From positions 188,497,095 through 188,561,094 of the forward strand of contig NC_073303.1 in assembly GCF_027595985.1 (NCBI RefSeq): a stretch of DNA of 64,000 nt. Direction: 5' to 3'. Of this stretch, positions 33,154 through 44,784 are shown piece by piece. This DNA comes from Sorex araneus. Lineage: Eukaryota; Chordata; Mammalia; Eulipotyphla; Soricidae. Below the pieces are notes generated by a model. The model ran no database searches and had not been told where the DNA came from. It saw only the letters and a list, made by a program, of their open reading frames with translations. Numbering within the stretch: the stretch's first letter is position 1; each line of letters opens with the position of its first letter. Both the position numbers and the translations under genes were made by a program.

Positions 33154-34107
33154 ATAGTTATATTTTTTTCAACCTGAATATTTGAAATGACAAAATTCAG
33201 TTTATAATAGGATAAAATATTTCAAAAATGATAGATATTTCTGTGCAACAAATTAGTTAGCATTAGTTACCACTGATTCTATCAGCCATTCATTCTTTTT
33301 CTGAGTTTTTCCCTGTTCCTTGGGTTTTAAACCCTTGTTCTACTCTTTCATTATGATGCAAAATTATTCACTGACACTCATGCTTTCTGTAAATTAGTGT
33401 TCTATTTGTCATTTTCTTTAAACAGTTAATTTTAGTTTATCTTCAACGGCTTTTTCCTAAGGGCTGAAAAAATGTTTCCAAGAGTACTCAATTACAATTG
33501 AAAAAAGGCAAGGAAATAAATCAATATTGTTCCGTTTCCTGAGAATATATATATGTATATATATATATGTACTGTTCAGAGTAGCAAAATGATACAAAAG
33601 CATCGATTTACAATAATATATAGTTAAAATTCCATCAGAATCTGAGTTCTCCATCACTGCTTTAGCTGCAAAAAGCCACCAAGATTTCTCTCTATGCGAT
33701 TAAATACCAAATCATCCCTAGGATACTTTTGAAATGAAATTCCAGACAAGGATATGACTTAAAGACAAGGAGCACTTGTATAACATGTGTGAAGCCCAGA
33801 TTTGAGTACTTCCCACCAATATTCACATTAGCGGCACTGGCTTTGGTCCAGGTGACTCAAACCAATCTTTGGGACCCCTCATGACTCACTCTACAGCAGC
33901 AATAGGCTGAGTCATCAAGACCAGCATAGTTAGGCATAGGGTCATCTTGGAGTGGCCTCAAGCACACAGAGTATTTTGGACCGTGGGCCTTATTAAAACA
34001 AAATAAAATTAAAGTAAAATGTAACTTCAGCATGACATCACTTATTGACATATGAAAAGCTAGAGTTCAACTCCAAAAATCTACACAGTACTGCTGATCA
34101 GTGGTTT
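33154..34107. other. AT-rich sequence, nothing firm
   Basis: A TATA-rich patch near 33545-33570. A doubtful old tB remnant near 33760-33990 (GTGTGAAGCCCAGATTTGAG). Confidence 0.45.
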
Positions 34108-34386
34108 ATCAATAAAAATTGCACTGCAGCACTGTAGCACTGGCATCCCATTGTGCATCGATTTGCTCGAGTGGGCACCAGTAATGTCTCCATTGTGAGA
34201 CTTGTTACTGTATTTGGCATATTGAATATGCCACGGGTAGCTTGCCAGGCTCTGTTGTGCAGGTGGGATACTCTCGGTAATTTGCCGGGCTCTCTGAGAG
34301 GGAAGGAGGAATCGAACCCGGGTCGGCCACATGCAAGATAAACACCCTACCTGCTGTGCTATCACTCCAGTCCATCAATAAAAATT
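34108..34386 (-). mobile_element. tA-SINE, full length, with target duplications
   Basis: Body 34121-34373, flanked by ATCAATAAAAATT at 34108-34120 and 34374-34386, a perfect 13-bp match. Tail complement GCACTGCAGCACTGTAGCAC; head complement GTGCTATCACTCCAGTCC. Confidence 0.95.
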
Positions 34387-34455
34387 AAAACTGATAAATG
34401 AGTCTCTGATGTGCTAAATATGTTGCCTCAAGCCCAAAACTATCTCCTGATTTAT

Positions 34456-34864
34456 TAAAAGTCCTCTGATGAGAATGAAGAGATATAAAGTCGCGAGGCA
34501 AATGTTTCCTTGTCAATAGGGCTGTTTTCTTGGGGGATAAACTCCAACAAGAATAGTGAGTTCTGTGTTGAAACTCCAACAACAATAGTGAGTTTTGTGT
34601 TGAAATATGGAATGTAATCAAGGTAAAGAGAAAAGGAAGTGAAATTTATCAGTTACGCAGGGGGGGGTGGGGGTTGGAGGGTGGGGGGATGGGAGGTATA
34701 CTGTTTTTTTTTTTTCTTTTTTTGGTGGTGGAATATGGGCACTGGTGAAAGGACGGTTGTTTGAGCATTGTATAACTGAAACATAAGCCTGAGAACTTTG
34801 TGTCTTTCCACATGGTGATTCAATAAAATAAATTTCTAAAAATAAATAAATAAATAAAAGTCCT
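34456..34864 (+). mobile_element. Composite retroelement, 5'-truncated, with target duplications
   Basis: Body 34466-34854, flanked by TAAAAGTCCT at 34456-34465 and 34855-34864. It begins inside the family (GGCAAATGTTTCCTTG matches the element at 9561-10634 read in reverse), has the AAACTCCAACAA block twice, a long G-rich run, a T run, GGGCACTGGTGAAAGGACGG, CCACATGGTGATTCAATAAA, then a (AAAT)n tail. Confidence 0.88.
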
Positions 34865-35016
34865 AATATTCATTTTTGATTTGCCACTACTTACTCACAC
34901 AAAGAGTTCCATCTACTTATTGCTTTCCTGTACATTATACTCCAGCTACAGTGCTCCCATCCATGCTCTCCAAGGAACCCCCATCTCTCTATATACTCTC
35001 CCATGGTTCTTCCCAG

Positions 35017-35209
35017 GAGACATTTTTTTTTTTTGCTTTTTTTGGGTCACACCCTGCAATGCACAGGGGTTAGTCCTGGCTCATGCACTCAGGATTTACT
35101 CCTGGCGGTGCTCAGGGGACCATCTGGGATGCTGGGAATCAAACCCGGGTCAGCCATGTGCTAGGAAAATGCCCTACCCACTGTGCTATCACTCCAGCCC
35201 CCGAGACAT
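35017..35209 (-). mobile_element. tB-SINE, young, with target duplications
   Basis: Body 35024-35202, flanked by GAGACAT at 35017-35023 and 35203-35209. T-run then GGGTCACACCCTGCAATGCA, GGATGCTGGGAATCAAACCC, TGCTATCACTCCAGCCCC. The frame at 34881-35396 reads through it and is not a gene. Confidence 0.93.
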
Positions 35210-36068
35210 ATTTTTTTTAATTCCAAGTATTTCCAACTATGATTTTTCTAATTTGCCTTCCCTAATAAATATTCCATATTCAAACATAGAACTTTTAGTC
35301 CCTCATATAATATATAGAAAATTTCTTCATAATTACTGCTTAATTTGTGTTCTAGTTGCTAGTATAAAGCCAGATGGGACAAAGACCTTGATTTGAAATT
35401 TAATTGCTAACAATTATGCTTGTTTTTCTTCTTTTGTAGTGCAAATATTCCAAACAAGATTTGATTAGACAGGCAGTCACTTCAAAGAAGTACCACAAAG
35501 ATGTCTGTCTCTTAACTGACACACTGCCAGTCACATGACTACAGAGACACGATGTCTACCCCCACTGAGACTCCAGGGTTTGAAAGATCTTACTAGAAGT
35601 CAGAAACTGGAAGTCTGTTGTTCCGTTTTTATCTTCATGCATCTCACATTTCCACATCCATGTTTTAAAACTCATTAGTAAGAATTGAGTGCATAAGAAC
35701 TTTTGACTTTATTGAGTCAAATAAATGTAGAACCCCAGGTCTGTGCTCCATACACTCTCTTCCAGAAGTCTTATTGTATGTAGTGTCCTTTGTTTGCATG
35801 TTTCTGTATAAAATAAGCATTTTTAAAATCCCCAATAGTTATCTCTTAAAGGTGTCTTACAATAATATTAGGAACACATGCTACTTATCTACATTATTGA
35901 TAGGCTTAAAGCAGCACACATCTTTTCTGATACTCAGTAATGATCTAATTTGCCTAAGAAGATACATAGTAGGTAAACATATTAATATTTATGGAGGAAA
36001 AGTTATAGAAAAGCTCACAAACTCTGATTTCTAGGAGTATATCTGTTTCACTTAAAATATTTAGACAA
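35210..36068. other. Unique sequence, nothing recognised
   Basis: Slightly more complex composition near 35430-35640, but no gene signal or repeat family. Confidence 0.5.
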
Positions 36069-36320
36069 ATGATACACCTGGCTGGAGCAATAGCACAGCG
36101 AGTAGGGCATTTGACTGGCACGTGGCCGCCCCGGGTTCGATTCCTCAGCCCCTCTCGGAAAGCCAGGTAAGCTACCGAGAGTATCTTGCCTGCACAGCAG
36201 AGCCTGGCGAGCTCCCCCTGGCATATTGGATATGCCAAACACAGTAACAACAAGTCTCACAATGGCAGCGTTACTGGTGCCTGCTCAAGAAAATCAATAA
36301 GCAATGGGATATGATACACC
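36069..36320 (+). mobile_element. tA-SINE, nearly tail-less, with target duplications
   Basis: Body 36079-36310, flanked by ATGATACACC at 36069-36078 and 36311-36320. The body stops at AAGCAATGGGAT with no CAGTG repeats before the duplication, so the repeat tail is dispensable or was lost. Confidence 0.95.
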
Positions 36321-36571
36321 AATATGTAACTCATTCCAGTTGGAGACAACTCAGTATCAAGAAAAGTTAGTCAGCTGGCTGGAGCAAATAAGATAAGGAG
36401 GAGTGTAAGGAATTGAAGATCGATTTCTTTTGTGTAAAGGAATTGAAGAACACAAAGACTATAATATTACTCTTAGTGATGAGAAAGAGTTAATTCTCTC
36501 AGGTTAAGAATCGCAAAACTATACTAGTTGTCTTTTGTATAAAGATACAGAAGAGATGATTTGTCAGAGAT

Positions 36572-36842
36572 ACAATTGCCGAAGGGCTGGAGCGATAGCA
36601 CAGCGATTGGGCATTTGCCTTTCATGCGGCCAACCCGTGTTGAATTCCTCTACCCCTCTCGGAGAGCCCGGCAAGCTACCGAGAGTATCGCACCCGCACG
36701 GCAGAGCCTGGCAAGCTACCCTTGGCGTTTTCAATATGCCAAAAACAGTAACAAATAAGTCTCACAATGAGAGATGTTACTGATGCCTGCTCAAACAAAT
36801 CAATGAGCAGTGGGATAGACAGTGACAGTGACAATTGCCGAA
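36572..36842 (+). mobile_element. tA-SINE, full length, with target duplications
   Basis: Body 36584-36830, flanked by ACAATTGCCGAA at 36572-36583 and 36831-36842, a perfect 12-bp match. Head GGGCTGGAGCGATAGCACAG; tail GATAGACAGTGACAGTG. Confidence 0.96.
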
Positions 36843-36943
36843 ATGGCATTGCAATTGCCATTAGGGTGGACAGATTCAAGTCCACCAATTTATCTCCACA
36901 TCAATAACAATGAATACATACATGCATATGTATAGTTAAATAG

Positions 36944-36991
36944 GTGATAGATAGATAGATGATAGATAGATAGATAGATAGACAGAAAGAC

Positions 36992-37052
<61 letters not shown>
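36944..37052. repeat. (GATA)n tetranucleotide microsatellite
   Basis: Over 20 GATA units with a few GACA variants near 36981-36995. Expected to be length-polymorphic. Confidence 0.97.
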
Positions 37053-37053
<1 letters not shown>

Positions 37054-38679
37054 AAATACATATCTGCAACTTTCATAGTTAGGGTTTTAGGTTTACTTGC
37101 AAAAAATTCAATCCCCTCCACCCAGTGTTCCCAAATCTCACCCAAATCTCTCAAAGCTCTTACTTCCACATCAACTTCCAACAGTTCTTACTAATTGCCT
37201 AATGTTCAATCCATTACTTAAACACAAGAAATGAACAACACTTAAAACGTAGATTGTTTTTGCCTCATATTAGATCTCATATAATCTCCACAACATTTCA
37301 CTGATACCACACAGTGAATTTCACTTACGTTTCCCTAAATTCGTTGTGAAATCCAATAGCATCAAATTAAAGTTATCATTGGTGACTTTTATTTTGTAAT
37401 CTTCAGCTAACATTAAATTACATGCTCTAAGCTATAATCTTTAGTAAATTTTAAGAGAGCTTGACATGTTTGATTAGTAGAATATTTTTCTACAGTTCTA
37501 CAGTTCCACAGTGAATTGCACTTTCTGGGACAGTAAACATACTTGGATGCTTCATAAGATGTAGAAAAGCAACTCCATTTTCTCAGTTACCACAAGTTAT
37601 ATATACATGGAACTGCTAACATGCCAAGCATGACAGAAAAGAGATTTATGATTGTTGAATATTTATAAACTTTATTATACACAGTTCCCTTGCCAATCTT
37701 CTAGTCTTCCCAGTAAAAGACACAAGATTCCCATATCTTTTCCTCAAAATTAATATGAAATCAATGAGAATAAAAAATCCCATGACAAAATCTGTCACCT
37801 GAAAAAATACCATATTCAAAGTTGAAATTCTGTAACAAAAGCAATTACTTTCTACTTCTTTTTTATTTTATTTTATTTTTTTTTGCAATTACTTTCTAAC
37901 TGCGAATATCTTAATATAAGACTCCACTTGAAACAATGACCTAGAAATTTATCTTCTAAAGTTGTTTTTTTGCAAAATAGGACTCAACTATTTTATTTGA
38001 TGACTCAATTATGGATGTTAAAATTATATAAGAATTTATCAGCACATTTTATATTATTCATAATTTACCTTGCTTCATGTTTTATATTAAAATGAGTTTA
38101 TTTTTAACATAGGACACAGCAATTTATTTTAATTTTTGTAGTCAATTTATTTGATCAATATCAAAGTCAGTCAAAGGGGAAGTCTGCATGAAGAGACTTA
38201 AAAGAGAAAGAAAAATAAAGACAAACAGAACAAAACAAAACAAAAATTGGTTAGAAAATAATAATATAGAAAATAATATTTCTGTTATTCTAAAAAATAC
38301 TTTTTATTTATCTGAATTATCCTGCATTGTTTTCTGTGTTATAAATTCATTGATTTGGATATAAAACTTATTTAAAATTAAGGTTTGTATATTTAATACA
38401 AATATATAGTAAAATAAGTACTATAAAACTTTTAGTCTGTATCTATCATAGGTATAAAAGATAAAAAACATTTGTATGTCTGTGATATGAACATTTAGAA
38501 GTCTACCATCCTGTCCACTCACATTGGGTAGTGGGTCATTATACTTATAATGTATATACTTGCCCTAAAGTTACAATGGAAAGAAGTTTGTACCAGTGGA
38601 CAACCTTCATTTAATGTTCATATCATTAAGAACCACAAAGACAATCTCTCTATCTAAGAGTTTGATTTATTTTCTAAAA
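37053..38679. other. AT-rich sequence, nothing recognised
   Basis: TTTTA simple sequence near 37861-37883. The remainder is very AT-rich with no gene or repeat recognised. Confidence 0.55.
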
Positions 38680-38880
38680 TTTTTGTTTGATGATTCTTTG
38701 CTTGCATGCTTTTTTCATATTATATGTATGAATACATGTATATGGCATCACTTGTCATTCTGTGAATTATATAAGTCTATATTTCATATTTTACATAAAC
38801 ATTAAGGTCTGTCTATGTTGTTGGGAGTGACAAGATTTTTCTTTTTCCAAGGACAATAATAAAACATGTCTTCAATTATA
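38680..38880 (-). mobile_element. Possible old L1 fragment, antisense
   Basis: GTCTATGTTGTTGGGAGTGA and CAAGATTTTTCTTTTTCCAA recall the L1 antisense text in which GTTGTTGCAAATGGCAAG precedes TTCTTTTTTATGG. Strongly diverged. Confidence 0.4.
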
Positions 38881-39839
38881 TTCAATTATATAATTAATTA
38901 ATAATCAGCTAATAATTCAGTTTTAAATAATTTTATCACTTAATATATCCACAATTAATATATAGATTTAGTTATCTTATTGGTAGTTCTGTGTTGGACT
39001 ATCTTGCACTAATAAATATTTCTAAATTTAGTAATTTTTGCTAGATCCATAAAATAATAATATTTTAAATAACAATGTATCAAAGTGCATAAATTCAATA
39101 CCATAGTAGAAATTTCATATACTTAAAATACAACTGAAAACTGAATCTATTCTTTTTCAAAGATGATTTCTCCTGAACAACATAAAAAACTCTTATAAGT
39201 GTGTTCAAGTTTTCTTTCTCAGACTTCCTTGTCACATTGTTATGCTCAGGTCTTACCAAGCACAGAAAAGTGATTAAAATAGTTTTTAATGCTAATTTAT
39301 ACATTCTCTACTATTATTTCACATGTTTTTTTAAATTATAGTGAGTACATACATACAGACATGATGTGTGTACATATAAATATAATATATATACTGTCAG
39401 TAATATATGTGTCCTTTCTATGGGGTAAATTATGGTTCATATGTCTCCAGTGTTTATAGCCTGCAATTCTACAAATTTTTTTGCTCACAAAAATTTATTT
39501 AACTTGCTAATTTCTTGGAACACGTTCATCATCACTTATGAACATATTCTCACTGTGAATTTAAGTTGGCCAATGCACAGTCTCTGGTGAGATTAGATAA
39601 GACAAGGCTTAGCCTTCTTATTTCAACACTCCCATTATCAAAATGGCTTTTGGTTTATTTAGGGCTAAGTTCTTAAAGTTTTCTCCTTTTTGGTGGTTAT
39701 TTCACTATTCATAAATTCCCACTCCCAGACTACTTGAAACTATCCTTATAGAAAATTACTGTGTCAAAAACTGGTTTATTAAAATCTAAAATAATAAGCA
39801 TAGACACCCATGTTTCCCCATTTACAAAAAAAATGTTTT
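38881..39839. other. AT-rich sequence, nothing recognised
   Basis: TA-rich patches near 38880-38930 and 39355-39395. No gene seen. Confidence 0.5.
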
Positions 39840-40885
39840 AAAGTAGTGTTAAATTAGGTACCTGAAACTAAAAATTTTGTGATAGTAAACAGAAGAAGAT
39901 ACCTGAGATAAATATTGCAATAATTTGGTTTTTTTGGATATGATGCCTGAAGAGAGTTAATAAAAGCTTCTGTGCATCAAAAGAAATGCTAAATAACATG
40001 AAAAGAAAGCTTATGGAATTAATTTAAAATTCTAGATAAATTTAATCCTATCTATATATCCTATAGATAGAATAAGAAACTATAGCAAAAATATAAACAT
40101 GTCTAACTCAATATTAAAAAAGTAAAAATCTCAATTCAATTATAATGGGCACATATTTGAAGAGACCTTTCTTTTTCAAATATATATGAACTAGCTCTAT
40201 GGAAGTGCAAGTTATGAAATATTGAGAAATTGTAAATTAAAATACAGTGACACAGAGAGGGTTGGAGAGATGTACAGGGGATAATGCACCTGACCCAACT
40301 TCAGTACCAAATACAACATGACATTCTGATCATTATCACAAGGTATTGTCTGAACACTGGTAACCCCCAAGCACCATTGGGTTGTCCCTGGACCTCTGCA
40401 CTGCAGCATCTCTAAACACATCCTTATGGCCTAGCCCTGAAATGCCTTTAGCCCACTGTGTTCCCAGAGTCAATTAAGAGTTGACCCCAAATAAACAATG
40501 AAACACAATGTGATTTATGTTAATTAGAATGAACACTATCAAAAATCAATAATGGACGCTCAAAAGATGTGGCATAAATAAAACCATGTTCACTGAAAAA
40601 ATTATGACTCGGTGTGGCCAAAATGCACAAAGTTCTAAAAATTGAAAGTACAATTGCTTGTGATTATTTGTGATTATACAGCTCCACTTCCTTGTCAGCA
40701 AAAAAAAAAAAAAACAAATCACAATACAAGGTGATACCTGCATTCGTATGTTCACTTTAGTATCATTAAGATATGGAAACCACCTTAGTTTCCATCAACT
40801 GATGAAGAGATGAGGAAACAATGGTCTGGTGGTACATATCTACAATTAAAAAGATGTCAGGCACTAAAAAATAATGAAGTCTTTT
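39840..40885 (+). pseudogene. Decayed L1 ORF2 3' half, interrupted by a SINE
   Basis: Plus-strand text follows L1 ORF2 order: GGATATGATGCCTGAAGAGA, AAAAGCTTCTGTGCATCAAA, GGGCACATATTTGAAGAGAC, GAAATATTGAGAAATTGTAA, then after the SINE TTAATTAGAATGAACACTAT, ATGTTCACTTTAGTATCATT, AGATATGGAAACCACCTTAG and CATCAACTGATGAAGAGATG. Many stops and indels; an A run near 40700 may be another lost insertion. Much older than the L1 at 49957-51530. Confidence 0.75.
40255..40495 (+). mobile_element. tB-SINE, old, inserted in the L1 remnant
   Basis: GGTTGGAGAGATGTACAGGG head, CTTCAGTACCAAATACAACA middle, GTAACCCCCAAGCACCATTG and GACCCCAAATAAACAATG end. The flanks AAATACAGTGACAC and GAAACACAATGTG look like an aged target duplication within L1 text. 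Confidence 0.7.
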
Positions 40886-42385
40886 TTCGACAGTTTTATT
40901 CATTATAATTGGATTCAACACATATCCACACCTCTCTATTCTTTTATGTATCCCATCTCATTTTACCTGTTTTATTGAGTCAGATATTAGACACTTTTAT
41001 CACACTTGAGTCACTTTTCTTGGTTTTCTGCATTAATTACTAGTAATTCATATTACCTTCCAAAGAAAAGATGAAGAGCTTTAACAGTTTGTGGAGAATA
41101 ACAATTATTTTTGAAATAGCAGGTATTAATTTCAAAAGGTAATAGTAATTCAACAATTTAATAATGGATGGAACACAGAGACAATGAATTTAATATTGTT
41201 TCTTGCAGATGATATTCACTCTGCTTCAAGAGCATGACATTTAAATTTGCACATACCTATGTATATTATTTGTAAGTGTATTTTCTATGTATAGAAGAAA
41301 AAAATTATTTTAGGTACATATATTTATTTTTATATATCTATTTATTTATTTTAGGTATATGTATTTCTGCCAAGAGAAAAAAATCAATTGACTTTAATGT
41401 ATTTATATGATGCAAATATGTGTATGCATATACATATGAAATAAAACATCAGGAAGCAAAACAAAAATATGAGCTCAAGACACTGCCAGTGTGAATATTT
41501 ATTCAAACAGTTCTTAAAAAGAAAATCTTTCATATTCTAATTAAAGTTGCAAAACTTCACAATTTGAGTTACTTAGCTCATTTGTTTCCTGACTTCTTTA
41601 TTTCAAGTTAAATACTTCTAAGGTAGGTCATATAATTCAATGACCTTTAAAGTAAAATTGAAATATTTGATTTTACTGCTTTTCTTTATCTCTTTTTTTC
41701 TCTCACCACATGCAGCCTATAAATGCCAGTAGAATTAATTGCCTAATTATAGGGAATAAAAACATTGCCTTTTGAAAGGTTTTAAATGTGTATATCCTGC
41801 TGTGGAGATTTTGCTTGACTATTTGACCTATATAGTTTGTACTTCTTAAAGAAAATAAGGACTTCACTTTGGACGACATTTTAACTTGATAATTAATGCA
41901 ATAAAACTTCTCTATAATTTTTACATAGTTTTTTGTATATTAAAGGCTTAAACTAAATCTATTTCATTGTTTAATTTTAAATATAAATTCTGTATGTGCT
42001 CTTCAATAAGCACCATTATGTATTTGTTTTTATTTCTATAACTTAATAATACGGTCGAAAAGTAGGATAAAGGAGAAGGCAAATTATGGTAGATTAGAAT
42101 ACAATATATGCATTCCAGTAGAGGATTTGAAGAGTTTGAATTATAGGTCACATAAAAAAAACACATATACTTAAAAAAAAGTATTCATAATTTTTCAATG
42201 TTTCACAAATGATTGTGTTTTTCAATCTGTTTATATTTAATTTAGTTTCAAGGCAAATTTATCTATTCTGATATGGTCAGACCTCAAGCATTAGTTTAAA
42301 GACATTCATACAGTAGTATAATTGATGGGATCGAAAGAGATTTTATACCAGAAACTAAAATATAAAAGAAGAGAGGGACCAAGGG
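40886..42385. other. AT-rich sequence, nothing recognised
   Basis: AT-rich, including TTTATTTA-type simple sequence near 41320-41355. No gene or clear repeat. Confidence 0.55.
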
Positions 42386-42535
42386 GCTAAAAAGATAATG
42401 CAGTGAGTATCACACATGCTTTGTATGCAGCCAACACAGGTTTAATCCCCAAATCGCATGTTACTGCCAAGAGTAAGTCTTGAACTCAGAGCCAGGAATA
42501 AGCTCCAATTACTGCTGGGTAATTCAACCTCACCC
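42386..42535 (+). mobile_element. tB-SINE, old copy
   Basis: AGATAATGCAGTGAGTATCA, TTTGTATGCAGCCAACACAG, GTTTAATCCCCAAATCGCAT, GAGCCAGGAATAAGCTCC and ACTGCTGGGTAATTC. A C/CA-rich run follows at 42536-42565. Confidence 0.75.
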
Positions 42536-42574
42536 AACACGCACCCCCCCCACACACACACCCCATCCTCCCCT

Positions 42575-42825
42575 ATCACTGTATCTTTGTCATCCTGTTG
42601 TTCATTGATTTGCTCGAGCGGGCACCAGTAACGTCTCCATTGTGAGACTTGTTGCTACTGTTTTTGGCATATCGAATATGCCATGGGTAGCTTGTCAGGC
42701 TCCACCATGTGGGCAAGATACTCTCGGTAGCTTTCCGGGCTCTCCGAGAGGGGTGGAGAAATCGAACATGGGTCAGGCGCGTGCAAGACAAATGCCCTAC
42801 ATGCTGTGCTATCACTCCAACCCCC
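42575..42825 (-). mobile_element. tA-SINE, full length
   Basis: TATCACTGTATCTTTGTCAT tail complement, CGGGCACCAGTAACGTCTCC, TTTGGCATATCGAATATGCC, GCTCTCCGAGAGGGGTGGAG and TGCTATCACTCCAACCCC. Target duplication unclear. Confidence 0.93.
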
Positions 42826-43262
42826 TAAGGAAAAAAAAATAGAAACAAGAGAGATGTGGTTAAGAAGAAAGTAGATGTAATGCAAAAATTAGATATTAAA
42901 CTTAATGGTGCCACACATATGCCAAGGGGATATGAACAGGTTTAAATTTCAGGTAAGGATTTCTAGAGAGAATAAGCCAGACTTAAAAAAAAAAAACAGA
43001 TTTGAAAATAATTAAGCTGGCCTTTTGCTGTAGATAGGAACAGGGTCAAGTTGAGTGTTTTTGTGCATGTAGCATGGGATTTACATGGCCAGGTCCGCCT
43101 ACGGGTATCAAGGTGGGGAACTCACCTTGCACATATTGGGACTCATGGGACTCACCATCCAATATAATCACAAGTACCTTAAAATATATCTTGTATAAGA
43201 TTTTTACCACATATATATATACACATATGTATTCACATACTATTGTTTTTATTTTTCTAGGT
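42826..43262. other. Unique sequence, nothing recognised
   Basis: A short GC-richer patch at 43070-43150 matches no other sequence in the window that I can see. Confidence 0.45.
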
Positions 43263-43473
43263 AATCCAGAACAATTCTTTTTTTTTTTTTTTTTACTTTT
43301 TGGGTCACACCTGGCGATGCACAGGGCTTTTTCCTGGCTCATGCAATCAGGAATCACTCTTGGCAGTGCTCCGACCATATGGGATACTGGGAATTGAACC
43401 CGGGTCAGCCATGTGCAAGGCAAACGCCCTACCCACTGTGCTATTGCTCCAGCCCCAATCCAGAACAATTCTT
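43263..43473 (-). mobile_element. tB-SINE, young, with target duplications
   Basis: Body 43280-43456, flanked by AATCCAGAACAATTCTT at 43263-43279 and 43457-43473, a perfect 17-bp match. T-run, GGGTCACACCTGGCGATGCA, GGAATTGAACCCGGGTCAGC and GTGCTATTGCTCCAGCCCC. Confidence 0.96.
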
Positions 43474-44181
43474 ATATTTTGTAAATTAAAATGTCTTGAT
43501 CTATATTTAAAACTATGAAGAGAAAAAATACTTTGAGAAGAATTTGAATTACAACTTTATGAAATGAAGAGAGGCATGCATGTAGTCATGATTTCTACAG
43601 TGAGCATTCATAGCACAAACAGTTTAATAATTGTGCTACAAATAAATTATTTCCAGAGGGATTCAGCCTACATAAAAGTAGCTTCTTCATCTGCACAGGA
43701 TATGAACACTGCACTTCACTCAGTTTATCCCAAGAGGTCAAGTAGTCCCTGAAAAGCATATTTCCCCAGACAGCAACACATTAATATCTGGTAGGGATTT
43801 AAGAAGGGAAATAAAACTTTCTCTTCTCAGAAATTTATGTCAGGTTGAATATAGGCTTTGATGGTCACACTAAACTTTCAATGTCCTACTTCTTGATCTG
43901 AGCGATTGAATCTTATTCTTTTCTATTTCTTTCTACGTTTCAAACGGATATAAGACAATGTGATCAGTAATACTTTTGTGAGTTCTTTTATGAGTCATGG
44001 CACTAGCCATTGTGTGTCATTGTATTTCCACCAGTGTAGAGAATGTCTCGTCCAAGGCGCTGAGTATGGTCACATTCAAGAGTTGATTCCAAGAGAAGGT
44101 CGAATACACCTTTCTTCAAAGGCAGTAGGTTTCATTTCAGTGACTTGTAGATAACCTCTAGGTACTTATGCAATGATTTGC
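43474..44181. other. Unique sequence, nothing recognised
   Basis: Three frames of 60-65 codons (43564-43752, 43960-44154) have no features that support coding. Confidence 0.5.
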
Positions 44182-44392
44182 CTTTGCGTCCTTTTTTTTT
44201 TTTTTTGCTTTTTTGCTTTTTGGGTCACACCCAGTGATGCACAGGGGTTACTCCTGGCTCTGCACTCAGGAATCACCCCTGGCAGTACTCAGGGGACCAT
44301 ATGGGATGCTGGGATTCGAACCTGGGTCAGCCGCGTGCAAGGCAAACGCCCTACCCTCTGTGCTATTCCTCCAGCCCCCTTTGCGTCCTTTT
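44182..44392 (-). mobile_element. tB-SINE, young, with target duplications
   Basis: Body 44196-44378, flanked by CTTTGCGTCCTTTT at 44182-44195 and 44379-44392, a perfect match. GGGTCACACCCAGTGATGCA, GGGATGCTGGGATTCGAACC and TGCTATTCCTCCAGCCCC. Confidence 0.96.
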
Positions 44393-44605
44393 AAGGTTGA
44401 GTCAAACTGCATAATTAGCAGCTGGAACGGGTATTGAACAAAATATAGTTGCAAAATATATTTACTAAATTTATACTGTAAAGTATTACATGTCACTGAT
44501 TGGATTGGATTGAGTCAGTAATGTAATGATACTAGATACGGAAATAAGATTACAGCATTGCGTTTGTAGTATCTAATTTTAATTGCTATTGATTTTATTT
44601 TCATG

Positions 44606-44722
44606 GCAGTGTCTGTCAAGCTACCCATGGCATATTCAGTATGCAAAAAAGAGTAACAATGGAGACGTTACTAGTGCCCACTTGAGCAAATCGATGAATG
44701 GCGGGACGACAGTGCTACAGTG
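44606..44722 (+). mobile_element. tA-SINE, 5'-truncated
   Basis: GCAGTGTCTGTCAAGCTACC, GGCATATTCAGTATGC, GAGACGTTACTAGTGCCC, AAATCGATGAATGGCGGGAC and the tail GACAGTGCTACAGTG. The head and first half are missing. Confidence 0.9.
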
Positions 44723-44784
44723 TAAGATTTCATTTAAATGTTGTCAAATATTGCATTGCTATAATAAACCTATATTAGATATAT

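Noticed and set aside
34881-35396. 171-codon plus-strand frame as a gene
   Set aside because: Its middle third is a reverse tB-SINE with intact target duplications; the frame reads through by chance.
36944-37052. GATA array or SINE clusters as a CRISPR-like array
   Set aside because: The units are tandem without spacers, and the host is a mammal.
43046-43468. 140-codon minus-strand frame as a gene
   Set aside because: It spans the tB-SINE at 43280-43456, including its poly(T) tail read as poly-Lys.
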